A stretch of 7,136 bases of DNA from contig CAZYJD010000095.1 of the NCBI GenBank assembly GCA_964647785.1, forward strand, positions 1 through 7,136, in the 5' to 3' direction. The notes beneath the pieces are model-generated. The model made no database searches. It was not told the origin of the DNA and worked only from the letters and a program-made list of their open reading frames with translations. The stretch comes from CAZYJD01 sp964647785. GTDB taxonomy: Bacteria > Bacteroidota > Bacteroidia > NS11-12g > UBA9320. Position 1 is the first letter of the stretch, and each line of letters starts with the position of its first letter. Position numbers and translations under genes: made by a program. Shown one piece after another: positions 1 to 6,659 of the stretch.

Positions 1-15
1 GACCTCAATCAGTCA

Positions 16-23
16 TAACTTTG
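16..23 (+). promoter_or_regulatory. Candidate -7 box (TAACTTTG) for the lipoprotein gene
   Basis: TAACTTTG fits the Bacteroidetes -7 consensus TAnnTTTG exactly and lies 36 bases before the preferred ATG at 60. A transcript would start near 28-31. The matching -33 element would fall at or before the left window edge and cannot be judged. The call rests on the motif and its position only. Confidence 0.4.
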
Positions 24-29
24 ATGTGA

Positions 30-45
30 TTTGCTTTTTTGCAAA
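30..45 (+). repeat. Short perfect inverted repeat in the 5' leader
   Basis: TTTGC and GCAAA form a 5-base-pair stem around a loop of six T residues (TTTGCTTTTTTGCAAA), inside the presumed leader of the lipoprotein gene and 15 bases before its ATG. The stem is short and partly A/T, so a stable RNA hairpin is doubtful. It could equally be a palindromic protein-binding site or chance. Confidence 0.25.
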
Positions 46-59
46 CACATTTTAAGGTC

Positions 60-551
60 ATGAACAAACTTAATTTCCTCATTTTATCGCTGCTGGTATT
101 CCTGATTTCAGCGTGCGAATCGACCACCCTTATCCAATCAACGCCGCAGGGAGCAACTGTTTATGTCAACGGACAAAAGGTAGGGAGCACCCCTTATTTG
201 TACATGGACGAAAAGGTTGTTTTTTCAAAGACACCCATTCGCCTGGAGCACCCGGGATATGAAAGCTTGCAGTTTGTGTTGTGCAGAAATGAACAACCGG
301 AGGCAGGCCCTATTGTAGGGGCTTTTTTCACCTCAGGAATTACGTTGTTGTGGGGCTTGGGTTATTATCCCGACAGGAACTATGATTTGAGGCCAATTGA
401 AAATAATGGGCCGGTCCTGCCAGAAGGAGAGTTAAAGGCCATGGCTTCTGAGTTGAAGGTAATCAAAGATTTGTACGATCAGGGCATCCTATCAGCTGAG
501 GAATATGCCGCACAGAAGAAGCGTATACTGAAGAAGTATGGTCAGGAATAA
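60..551 (+). CDS. Small lipoprotein with PEGA-like and SHOCT-like regions
   Basis: The preferred start is the ATG at 60, giving 163 residues. An upstream in-frame TTG at 39 would add seven residues before the signal peptide and is less likely. Residues 1-18 form a type II signal peptide with a lipobox ending ISAC, so Cys19 should be lipidated and the protein anchored in a membrane facing the periplasm or outside. Residues about 25-76 resemble a PEGA domain (STPQGATVYVNGQKVGSTP, then HPGYES), a small beta-rich module common in surface and envelope proteins. Residues 84-102 are hydrophobic and glycine-rich and could contact or enter a membrane. Residues about 129-158 resemble a SHOCT domain (LYDQGILSAEEYAAQKKRIL). 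No enzymatic residues are evident and the precise role is unknown. The glycosyltransferase follows 54 bases downstream on the same strand, so co-transcription is possible. Confidence 0.85.
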   Translation: MNKLNFLILSLLVFLISACESTTLIQSTPQGATVYVNGQKVGSTPYLYMDEKVVFSKTPIRLEHPGYESLQFVLCRNEQPEAGPIVGAFFTSGITLLWGLGYYPDRNYDLRPIENNGPVLPEGELKAMASELKVIKDLYDQGILSAEEYAAQKKRILKKYGQE

Positions 552-605
552 GACTTTTTTCGTGTGGGCATGTGACCGTTGAGCCTTAATATTGTATCCA
601 TCGGA

Positions 606-1985
606 ATGAAACTTCGGTGGAAATACAGTGTCTTGAATGTGCTGCTTTTGGCGCTGCTCATGCGTGCCGGATCCTTGACCATCTTAATGATTGATCCGGA
701 TGAGTGGTCTTATATCATTTCGGCCAAAGAGTGGTTGCAAGGGAAATTGCTCTACCGTGATATTCTGGATATCAAGCCACCTGGAATATTCATCATCTTT
801 TCTGCATTCATCGCATTTTTTGGTAAATGGTGGGTGGTATATCGACTGCTTACATCGTTACTTTTGGGTTTTTCGGCTTGGGCTTGTGGTAAAATAGCCT
901 TGAACATTTGGAAACGTCCCGGGGTGGAATGGCCGGCCGCATTATTTTTCCTTTCAGCCTTCATGTATCCCATGGCAATGGCCATGAATACGGAGTTGTT
1001 CTATGTTTCATTGGCTGTTTTATCGGTTTATGGAGTCATTAAAGGAGGCAAATGGAATGTTTTGGCCGGTGCGGCGATGGGTGTGGCTATGTTGGTCAAA
1101 TACACCCTTCCCGCAGAGATGCTTTTGCTTGTGTTTTTCTTGTTCAGGGGCTTTAAAAAGGTTTCTTTATCACAAGCCATTGCTCCGGTTTTGTGGTTTA
1201 CAGCCGGATTTGCAGTGGTTGTTGGAGGGAGCTTTATTTGGCTGTTTTTAAGCGGAAGTCTGGATTTCTTTCTTCAAATGATGAAGCAGATTCCATCGAG
1301 TTATGCCAAAGCCGGTAGCATGAAAGCAAGGCTCGATCTTTTTGCCTTGTTTCATTTTCGGTTTTCCTGGCTCGCTATTTCCGCATACGCGGGATGGTGG
1401 ATCATGCGAAAACACAGGCATCCCATTGCGATGTATTTTGCGCTTCTTTGGCTATTTGTATGGGTTTCTGTTTTGGCTTCTGGTCGTCTGCATGATCATT
1501 ACTGGCTGCAACTGGCACCTTTTTATGCATTGGTTGCGGCAGGTTCGTTCCCTGAGGTTCATTTTCGAAAGCTGCGAGGTCTTTTTTCAATCTTGCTCAT
1601 TGTATTGCCCAATTTTTGGGTGCTGAGCACATTCAATAAACAGAATCGCGAACTGCAGGAGAAGGCGAGCAAGATCGCCTCGTATATGAATGATGACATG
1701 GTGGTGTGGTGTGCCGGAATGCCTGCTGTTTATTACCATTTGCTGCAAAGCCCTTGTCCTACGCCCTATGTGCACGGCTCATTGTTAACCAATCCCACGC
1801 ACATTCAATCTTTTCAAATTGATGTGCCCAAAGAATGGCAAAGTGCCATGGATAAAAGTGATGTCATTTTACTCAATAGGCAATCGACCAATCGCAGCCA
1901 GGAAATATTGGAGCTGGCTTCTAAAGATTTCCCAAACGTTATTCAGATCGATTCTGAGACCATTCTTCTGATGCGCGCTGAATAG
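606..1985 (+). CDS. GT-C fold membrane glycosyltransferase (PMT_2/ArnT-like, GT39-related)
   Basis: The start is placed at ATG 606 (459 residues). A TTG at 579 would add nine residues, and an in-frame TGA at 573-575 rules out anything further upstream. About twelve hydrophobic helices fill residues 10 to about 345, followed by a soluble tail of about 115 residues that probably faces the periplasm. The first extracytoplasmic loop holds the family signature: an acidic cluster D30-P-D32-E33, an aromatic residue at 36, and K57-P58-P59 before the second helix. In characterised members, an acidic residue of this loop acts as catalytic base or metal ligand, and the sugar donor is polyprenyl-phosphate linked. 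Sugar and acceptor (lipid A, glycan or protein) cannot be inferred here. The neighbouring lipoprotein gene gives no clear hint. The 3' end overlaps the convergent DUF2520 gene by 47 bases. The family call is firm; the specific function is unknown. Confidence 0.85.
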   Translation: MKLRWKYSVLNVLLLALLMRAGSLTILMIDPDEWSYIISAKEWLQGKLLYRDILDIKPPGIFIIFSAFIAFFGKWWVVYRLLTSLLLGFSAWACGKIALNIWKRPGVEWPAALFFLSAFMYPMAMAMNTELFYVSLAVLSVYGVIKGGKWNVLAGAAMGVAMLVKYTLPAEMLLLVFFLFRGFKKVSLSQAIAPVLWFTAGFAVVVGGSFIWLFLSGSLDFFLQMMKQIPSSYAKAGSMKARLDLFALFHFRFSWLAISAYAGWWIMRKHRHPIAMYFALLWLFVWVSVLASGRLHDHYWLQLAPFYALVAAGSFPEVHFRKLRGLFSILLIVLPNFWVLSTFNKQNRELQEKASKIASYMNDDMVVWCAGMPAVYYHLLQSPCPTPYVHGSLLTNPTHIQSFQIDVPKEWQSAMDKSDVILLNRQSTNRSQEILELASKDFPNVIQIDSETILLMRAE

Positions 1986-2727
1986 AGTCAGAAATGGCTT
2001 GATAAAGCATTTTCAGTTTCGGATCATCCATCAACGCCAAATGTTCTTGCATGGTTTTTCGATCCTTTCTGGCCGCGGGTCCTGTTTGTGCTTGCACGGG
2101 ATTCATTTCCACCGCCTTGGCCGTTGTTTCCAGCATCAGGGGCTTCAGCAGATCGAATGGAAGTTTCTGGGCTCGGAGCAAGTGCTCAGCCACGGCATAC
2201 ATATGGTTGCTGAAATTCGACGCCCAAACTGCTGCCAGATGGTAGCCTTTTCTCTCTGCACTGTTGGCTTCTACCACCTTGTTGCTGATGGAGTCTGCCA
2301 AAATGCGCAATTGCTTTAAATGTTCGAAGTCAGATGCTTCAATCAGTATGGGCACATCGAGCCAATTTGCCGTTCGGCTTTTACTGAAGGTCTGCAAAGG
2401 ATAGAACACACCATATGCCTTGTGAGAACCGAACACCTCCATCGGGGTTGTACCTGAACAATGGACAAAAATGGCGTTGGTATGCTGGAGTTCTTTGGCA
2501 ATCGGTGCAATTTCTTCATCCGGAACACAGAGGAAAATGATGTCCGAATCGCCTTGAAGCTTGGATATTTGACTGCTGTAGAAGGCACCGAACTTTTTGG
2601 CGAGCTCATAGGCATGTGCTTCGGTTTTGGAGATGACCTGTTGTATTTGATGCCCTTGTCTGTCAAGGGCCACTGCCAACTGGGTGGCCACATTGCCTGA
2701 ACCTATAAAACTGATTTTAAGCTTCAC
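1939..2727 (-). CDS. Rossmann-like and DUF2520 domain protein (putative NAD(P)-dependent oxidoreductase)
   Basis: The start is placed at the GTG at 2727-2725, because the predicted first beta strand (KLKISFIG) begins there and no ATG lies between it and that strand. This gives 262 residues and an 11-base overlap with the end of ccmF. An in-frame ATG at 2778 would add 17 residues of sequence wholly inside ccmF that do not look like a domain. Residues 9-14 (GSGNVA) are the GxGxxA dinucleotide-binding turn, and the N-terminal half resembles F420-dependent NADP reductase or pyrroline-5-carboxylate reductase folds, with HCSGTTP at 89-95 and PLQTF at 110-114. The C-terminal helical half is DUF2520, marked by HLAAVWASNF at 163-172 and QTGPAARKD at 214-222. 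The substrate is not known for the family. Position as last gene of the ccm operon suggests co-expression, not a proven role in heme handling. Confidence 0.88.
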   Translation of the reverse strand: MKLKISFIGSGNVATQLAVALDRQGHQIQQVISKTEAHAYELAKKFGAFYSSQISKLQGDSDIIFLCVPDEEIAPIAKELQHTNAIFVHCSGTTPMEVFGSHKAYGVFYPLQTFSKSRTANWLDVPILIEASDFEHLKQLRILADSISNKVVEANSAERKGYHLAAVWASNFSNHMYAVAEHLLRAQKLPFDLLKPLMLETTAKAVEMNPVQAQTGPAARKDRKTMQEHLALMDDPKLKMLYQAISDSIQRASEEWSQNRSE

Positions 2728-5257
2728 CGCTTGCGCGTTTTTGCTTGATGCGTTGAAAAATTGCCAGGGTAAACCCAATAATCATAATGATGGTCCCGCC
2801 CCAAAGGAGATTGATGTAAGGAAATACAATGGCTTTCATGATGATGTACTCGCGATCAACCGGTTTTTCATCAATTTCGAGATAGGCTGCCGGGCCCGAT
2901 TCTTCCATTCGAATTTCAAAGTTGAAACGAAGACCGGCATCATCTACTTCCTGACGGATGCTGTAATAAGAGCTTTCGGTAAGGGCATAAACCGGACGGG
3001 CTTCAAAAGTTTTTCCCTCCGGATTGATGATCTTCAGCACGGCTGCGAACAACTGATGGCCTTTCAGCTTTTCATTTTTTACATTCTGATCCACTCCTTC
3101 AAAAATGACCTTCCCATTGGTGGTTAAAATGGTATCACCGGGTTGTACTTTGTATTCTTTGGTGTTTTGCCATTCCTCCTCATCGTCGTTGGGTATGGGT
3201 ACGGATGTGACATGGGTGAATACATCGTAGCTCAAGTAATGACGCGTATCCGGGTTGGGGAGCAGCTGTTTTTGCTCGTTGATTTGGGCATTGGGGTACA
3301 GGCTGAATTTTTCTCCGCTGGTGATGCGTTCATAATCCACCCGATAATAGGTGTTGGGTGCGGAGGTAGAATCGCCGCGGTAGGTCACCAGAAAATCGCC
3401 CATGCGGTAGGGCTCATCCTTCCACAAAAGAATGTTTTCCCGGGCTGTTTGTGCATCAACTTCCTCCCCATAATTCACGGTGGTGTTGATGGAAATCACT
3501 TCTTTTTTACTGGAAGAAACCAGCACCCCGATGAGCATCAGCCCGAAGCCAATGTGGGCAATAGAACCACCGGCATTTTTCATTCTCCCTTTCAGACCAC
3601 TTGCGATGTACCAGATGTTGCCGGTTAAAGCAAAGGCGCCTGCAAACAGCAGTGCCAGCAAAAGGGGGTTGGAGATGCCGAACAGGAAAGCGCCACCAAC
3701 ACACAATAGCATGGCGGGGGTCATCGATATCAGCAGGTCCTTCAGCACGCGCTGGCCCTTTGTTTTGCGGTATTTGAAATATTGTGTGCCGGCGGTGAGA
3801 ATGGCAATGATTATGGCAATGGGCAGCTGCCATTTGTTGTAATGCCCCACCACATCTACCGGCGGTGCGATGCTGGTGCCGAGTATCTTATTGAAAACGG
3901 GTATGGAGGTGGTGATGATCACCTGAAAAGCACTCATTAGTAGTACCAGACTGCCAATGAACATCCAAAACTCACGGGATAGAATGTGTTCTTCTGATGG
4001 TCCTTTGGGAAGAATTTTGGCCAGGCGATAAATCATCCATCCAATGGCCAGTAGAAACACTGCTCCGTTCAGCCAACTGATGAAATGTCCGCTGAGAATA
4101 TTGATGATGAGCAGAGCCATGAACAATCCAAAAGCCAGGTAGCGATGTCGTGCCCGATCAAAAACAGCCATCACAGGCAGAGCAATGAACATGAACAAGA
4201 ATACCAATAGCTGACCGGCAAGTCCTAAGTCTGTGAAACTGTGCACTGAAGTATCGCCCAAAATGCCGCTTCTGGTGAGGAAAGTCGCGTACAACACCAA
4301 AATGAATGAAGCAATAACCAGAAGATAACTCCATACCGAAGAGCCTCCGGTGTGTTTGTTGATGAGCATCACGTGTACCCCTGCAATGATGACCAACCAA
4401 GGGATAAGCGATGCATTTTCCACTGGATCCCAAGCCCAATAGCCGCCAAAACTGAGCGATTCATAGGCCCAGAATCCACCCATGATGATGCCCGCACCCA
4501 AAACCATCACTGCCAATAGCGCCCAAGGTAAACTGGCGGTAATCCATGTTTTATAATCTTTGATCCATAGCGATGCCACGGCAAAGGCAAAAGGAACAAT
4601 GGAGGCTGCAAATCCGAAGAACAGGGTGGGCGGGTGTATCACCATCCAGTAATTTTGCAAGAGCGGGTTTAAACCACTGCCATCGGTGATGAATTCGAGG
4701 TAATTGGCCTGTGAAAAGATGGGAGCCTGCCCGATCATTCTGTCTCTGAGCAGGGCAAACGGACTGCTACCTACGGTGTACCAATCGCCGATGGAAATAC
4801 CCAAGAGCATACTGGCCAGCACCACTTGTGAAAGGGCGAGTATGGTCATTACCGGAGCTTCCCATTTGCCGGTATTGTAAATGAGTAAAAGGCCCAAAAA
4901 TGCATGCCAAAACATCCACAAGAGAAAGCTGCCTTCTTGCCCCTCCCAGAAACAGGAGATCATGTAATGAACCGGCAGTGCTCTGGAAGAATGTTGGTAG
5001 GCATAGGCGTATTCAAAATAGTGGTTCCAGATGATGTAGAACAGGGTGATGAAAATGCCCAGCACAGACAAACTGTGAACCCAGAAAGAAAGGCGGGCTA
5101 TTTTTTTCCAGGAGGAGTTTGACTCGAGGCGTTGTCCTTCTGTTTGTCTGAAAAAGGCATAGGCAGCAAACAAGGCAGCCACAAAAGACAGCACCACGAA
5201 AAAGTGCCCCAGGTTGCCCGGGAGCAGGTGCTCATTTTCGTATATGATTTCTTTCAT
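2717..5257 (-). CDS. ccmF: CcmF-type cytochrome c heme lyase (CcmF/CcsA superfamily), long form
   Basis: An integral membrane protein of 846 residues that should transfer heme from holo-CcmE to CXXCH cysteines of apocytochromes c on the periplasmic side. It has about fifteen hydrophobic segments. The WWD heme-binding motif is intact (GGYWAWDPVEN, residues 271-281; W274, W276, D277). Four histidines match the axial ligands described for CcmF: H208 in IHPPT and H294 in AGVH (membrane), H339 in TSVHSF and H568 in IAHIG (periplasmic). Residues about 585-805 form a large hydrophilic periplasmic domain before one last helix (about 808-834). Enterobacterial CcmF is about 650 residues, so most of the extra length is here. 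The ATG at 5257-5255 lies 12 bases after the ccmE stop with a weak purine-rich GGTGGG upstream. Some databases label such Bacteroidetes proteins CcsA because they share that domain. Position beside ccmE supports ccmF. Confidence 0.93.
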   Translation of the reverse strand: MKEIIYENEHLLPGNLGHFFVVLSFVAALFAAYAFFRQTEGQRLESNSSWKKIARLSFWVHSLSVLGIFITLFYIIWNHYFEYAYAYQHSSRALPVHYMISCFWEGQEGSFLLWMFWHAFLGLLLIYNTGKWEAPVMTILALSQVVLASMLLGISIGDWYTVGSSPFALLRDRMIGQAPIFSQANYLEFITDGSGLNPLLQNYWMVIHPPTLFFGFAASIVPFAFAVASLWIKDYKTWITASLPWALLAVMVLGAGIIMGGFWAYESLSFGGYWAWDPVENASLIPWLVIIAGVHVMLINKHTGGSSVWSYLLVIASFILVLYATFLTRSGILGDTSVHSFTDLGLAGQLLVFLFMFIALPVMAVFDRARHRYLAFGLFMALLIINILSGHFISWLNGAVFLLAIGWMIYRLAKILPKGPSEEHILSREFWMFIGSLVLLMSAFQVIITTSIPVFNKILGTSIAPPVDVVGHYNKWQLPIAIIIAILTAGTQYFKYRKTKGQRVLKDLLISMTPAMLLCVGGAFLFGISNPLLLALLFAGAFALTGNIWYIASGLKGRMKNAGGSIAHIGFGLMLIGVLVSSSKKEVISINTTVNYGEEVDAQTARENILLWKDEPYRMGDFLVTYRGDSTSAPNTYYRVDYERITSGEKFSLYPNAQINEQKQLLPNPDTRHYLSYDVFTHVTSVPIPNDDEEEWQNTKEYKVQPGDTILTTNGKVIFEGVDQNVKNEKLKGHQLFAAVLKIINPEGKTFEARPVYALTESSYYSIRQEVDDAGLRFNFEIRMEESGPAAYLEIDEKPVDREYIIMKAIVFPYINLLWGGTIIMIIGFTLAIFQRIKQKRASGEA

Positions 5258-5269
5258 AGACCCACCAGC

Positions 5270-5656
5270 TTAAATAGATGCTTCTTCTGCTTCATATTTC
5301 GAAGGACATTTCAGCAAAATCTGAGAAGCTTCAAACACCCCTTCATCACTGTCTTTCCCAACCAGAACGATGCGTTCGCTCAGTTCAAAATCGTTAGGTT
5401 TCGGGTGGTGGTAAACCACTTGTCTTTCAGCCCCTTTTTCATCTTTAACATAAAAACTAAAATGGTTGGGGTCTTGAATGGGATCGTAGCTCATGGGGCG
5501 ATCTTTTAGCAACTGGCCAACCACATGAAATTCTTTATTGGGATGTTTGGCAGCCTCCGTAAAATCGACATAAGAGCTGGAGTCGCCGTATGAACTAACC
5601 ACCGCCGCAATGCCAATGGCGATGGCAACAATGAGAATGATGTATTTAATCTTCAT
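5270..5656 (-). CDS. ccmE: CcmE heme chaperone, cysteine (CxxxY) type
   Basis: A 128-residue protein with one N-terminal signal anchor (residues about 4-22) and a periplasmic OB-fold domain typical of CcmE. It accepts heme from the CcmC/CcmD complex as a covalent adduct and delivers it to CcmF. Family features include VDFTEAAKHPNKEFHVVGQL (residues 30-49) and a terminal strand SQILLKCPSKY (111-121). In classical CcmE the heme-binding motif is HxxxY. Here the aligned position is C117 (TGT, 5308-5306), with Y121 (TAT, 5296-5294) kept. A Cys at this site is known in CcmE of archaea and Desulfovibrio. Only seven residues follow Y121, so the flexible tail is short. No clear Shine-Dalgarno sequence precedes the ATG. 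The gap to the ccmD-like gene is 41 bases. Identity is firm; cysteine ligation is inferred from alignment by eye. Confidence 0.92.
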   Translation of the reverse strand: MKIKYIILIVAIAIGIAAVVSSYGDSSSYVDFTEAAKHPNKEFHVVGQLLKDRPMSYDPIQDPNHFSFYVKDEKGAERQVVYHHPKPNDFELSERIVLVGKDSDEGVFEASQILLKCPSKYEAEEASI

Positions 5657-5697
5657 AGATGTTTTGAAAAATATAACAAGAGAGCCTGCCCCACGGT

Positions 5698-5904
5698 TTA
5701 GGGTTTATGATGCTGTTCATCCTGTTCCAAACGGCCTATTCTTTTGTCGAGCCGCCACAAAAAGAAGGATATTCCAAAGAATATGATCAATAGCACCCCT
5801 ACCACCACGTAGATTTTACCATTTTGATACATAAAGGGTTCGTTTTCTGCCGCCCGGGCCAGCGAAGGCATGAGCGTTGCGAAGAGTAGCAGAAATTTGT
5901 TCAT
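5698..5904 (-). CDS. ccmD: CcmD-like small membrane protein
   Basis: The start is the ATG at 5904-5902, which overlaps the ccmC stop in an ATGA arrangement typical of translational coupling. This gives 68 residues. A longer in-frame reading from 5967 lies inside ccmC and is discarded. Residues 1-19 look like a cleavable signal peptide (MNKFLLLFAT, then LARAA), and residues 31-50 form a single helix beginning GKIYVVVGVLLI, followed by a charged tail LDKRIGRLEQDEQ. This pattern fits the CcmD family seen in Bacteroidetes. Proteobacterial CcmD has one helix and normally no signal peptide. CcmD is known to be needed for release of holo-CcmE from CcmC. Sequence similarity in so short a protein is limited, so the assignment leans on its place between ccmC and ccmE. 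Confidence 0.82.
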   Translation of the reverse strand: MNKFLLLFATLMPSLARAAENEPFMYQNGKIYVVVGVLLIIFFGISFFLWRLDKRIGRLEQDEQHHKP

Positions 5905-6560
5905 GATTCTTCTAATTTTTTGGTTCGATAAATAAGGCTGCTGATCCAGAGGCTGAACATAAGCCATCCAATAACAGCGGGGTAAAATACTTTTCTGAGG
6001 TTGTTATCCAGATCGTATTGGTTGAAACCAACACTATCGCCACTGCCGGGGTGTAAAGAATAATCGGCAACTTTCGGCAACACAATGATCAGTACGATGA
6101 AAACGGGGAAGGCAAAAATATTGTAGACTGCTGCCAGTCGCGCTCGTTTATTTTGATCATCTACCGATCCTCTAAGCGTGATGTATGCCAGATAGATGAG
6201 CACCCCGATTGCTGCCCCATTCAATTTGGGGTCTGGTGTCCAAAAGGATCCCCAGGTGAATTTGGCCCAAAAGGCGCCCGTGCTGATGCCCAGCAATCCG
6301 AAAAACAGACCGGTGGTTGCCAGCGCTGAGGCACGAAAATCGGCATCGGCTTTTTGGTTGCTGAGGTATCGGATGCTGTAAGCAAAGGAAAGCAACAGCA
6401 AAAAAATCATACTGAACCACATCGGAACATGAAAGTGCAGGTTGCGAACAGTTTGCCGCAGAATCCCCAGATCATCCGGAGCTTCCAATAATATTCCTGC
6501 GATGATGGAATAACCAATGAGAAGAACCGCTGTAAATTTCCACCAATTGCTTTTAAACAT
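5901..6560 (-). CDS. ccmC: CcmC-type heme handling protein (CcmC/CcsA family)
   Basis: A 219-residue polytopic protein with about six helices, close to the usual CcmC length (about 240). It should present heme at the periplasmic face and catalyse its covalent attachment to CcmE. The conserved HVP (H44, in LHFHVPMWF) and the C-terminal periplasmic histidine (H170, in SLHPG) match the two axial heme ligands of CcmC. The WWD region is present but altered: TGAFWAKFTWGSFWTPDPKL (residues 94-113) keeps W98, W103, W107 and D110 but has Pro at 109 where the standard motif (WxWD) has Trp. The ATG at 6560-6558 has an AAAGG-like ribosome site just upstream (ACAAAAGGCTATG). It is the first gene of the operon; no ccmA or ccmB precedes it, since the next gene upstream is divergent. 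Confidence 0.9.
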   Translation of the reverse strand: MFKSNWWKFTAVLLIGYSIIAGILLEAPDDLGILRQTVRNLHFHVPMWFSMIFLLLLSFAYSIRYLSNQKADADFRASALATTGLFFGLLGISTGAFWAKFTWGSFWTPDPKLNGAAIGVLIYLAYITLRGSVDDQNKRARLAAVYNIFAFPVFIVLIIVLPKVADYSLHPGSGDSVGFNQYDLDNNLRKVFYPAVIGWLMFSLWISSLIYRTKKLEES

Positions 6561-6577
6561 AGCCTTTTGTTGTGCTG

Positions 6578-6585
6578 CAAAGATA
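6578..6585 (-). promoter_or_regulatory. Candidate -7 box (TATCTTTG) for the ccm operon
   Basis: Read on the minus strand, TATCTTTG matches TAnnTTTG exactly and ends 17 bases before the ccmC ATG. This implies a short leader of about 10-14 bases carrying AAAAGG. No convincing TTTG -33 element is seen at the expected distance. It is the best candidate for a promoter of the ccmC-DUF2520 operon. Confidence 0.45.
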
Positions 6586-6651
6586 GGGTTAAGCCACGGA
6601 AGTAGGCCATAAAATGCGAAGGAATCAAAGGTTCAGCCAGAGGATAAAAGT

Positions 6652-6659
6652 TAACTTTG
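6652..6659 (+). promoter_or_regulatory. Candidate -7 box (TAACTTTG) for the SDR gene
   Basis: TAACTTTG, identical to the box at 16-23, matches TAnnTTTG and ends only four bases before the inferred GTG start at 6664. If it is used, the transcript would be leaderless or nearly so. No clear -33 partner is seen. Its first three bases are also the in-frame TAA that bounds the reading frame upstream. Confidence 0.35.

Noticed and set aside
587..594. TAATATTG resembling a -7 box before the glycosyltransferase
   Set aside because: It differs from TAnnTTTG at one fixed position and has no -33 partner. The 54-base gap after the lipoprotein gene is otherwise plain.
1966..1993. TTCTGA/TCAGAA inverted repeat as a bidirectional terminator
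   Set aside because: The stem is six base pairs with a 16-base loop, lies within or beside coding sequence, and has no T-run on either side.
2728..2778. Longer start (ATG 2778) for the DUF2520 gene
   Set aside because: The added 17 residues lie wholly inside the ccmF reading frame and precede the normal beginning of the Rossmann fold. The GTG at 2727 fits the domain boundary better.
2684..3628. Open frames on the plus strand opposite ccmF (2684-3127, 3143-3628) and others up to 5509
   Set aside because: They lie antisense to ccmF and ccmE, which have clear family motifs along their whole length. Their translations show no recognisable domain and look like shadows of the real codons.
5668..5675. 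TATATTTT on the minus strand in the gap between the ccmD-like gene and ccmE, as an internal promoter
   Set aside because: It lacks the final G of TAnnTTTG, is low-complexity A/T, and lies within a tight operon, so it is weak evidence for separate transcription.
5905..5967. Longer start (5967) for the ccmD-like gene
   Set aside because: It would put 21 hydrophilic residues ahead of a good signal peptide and lies wholly in ccmC. The ATG at 5904 makes a standard ATGA coupled overlap.
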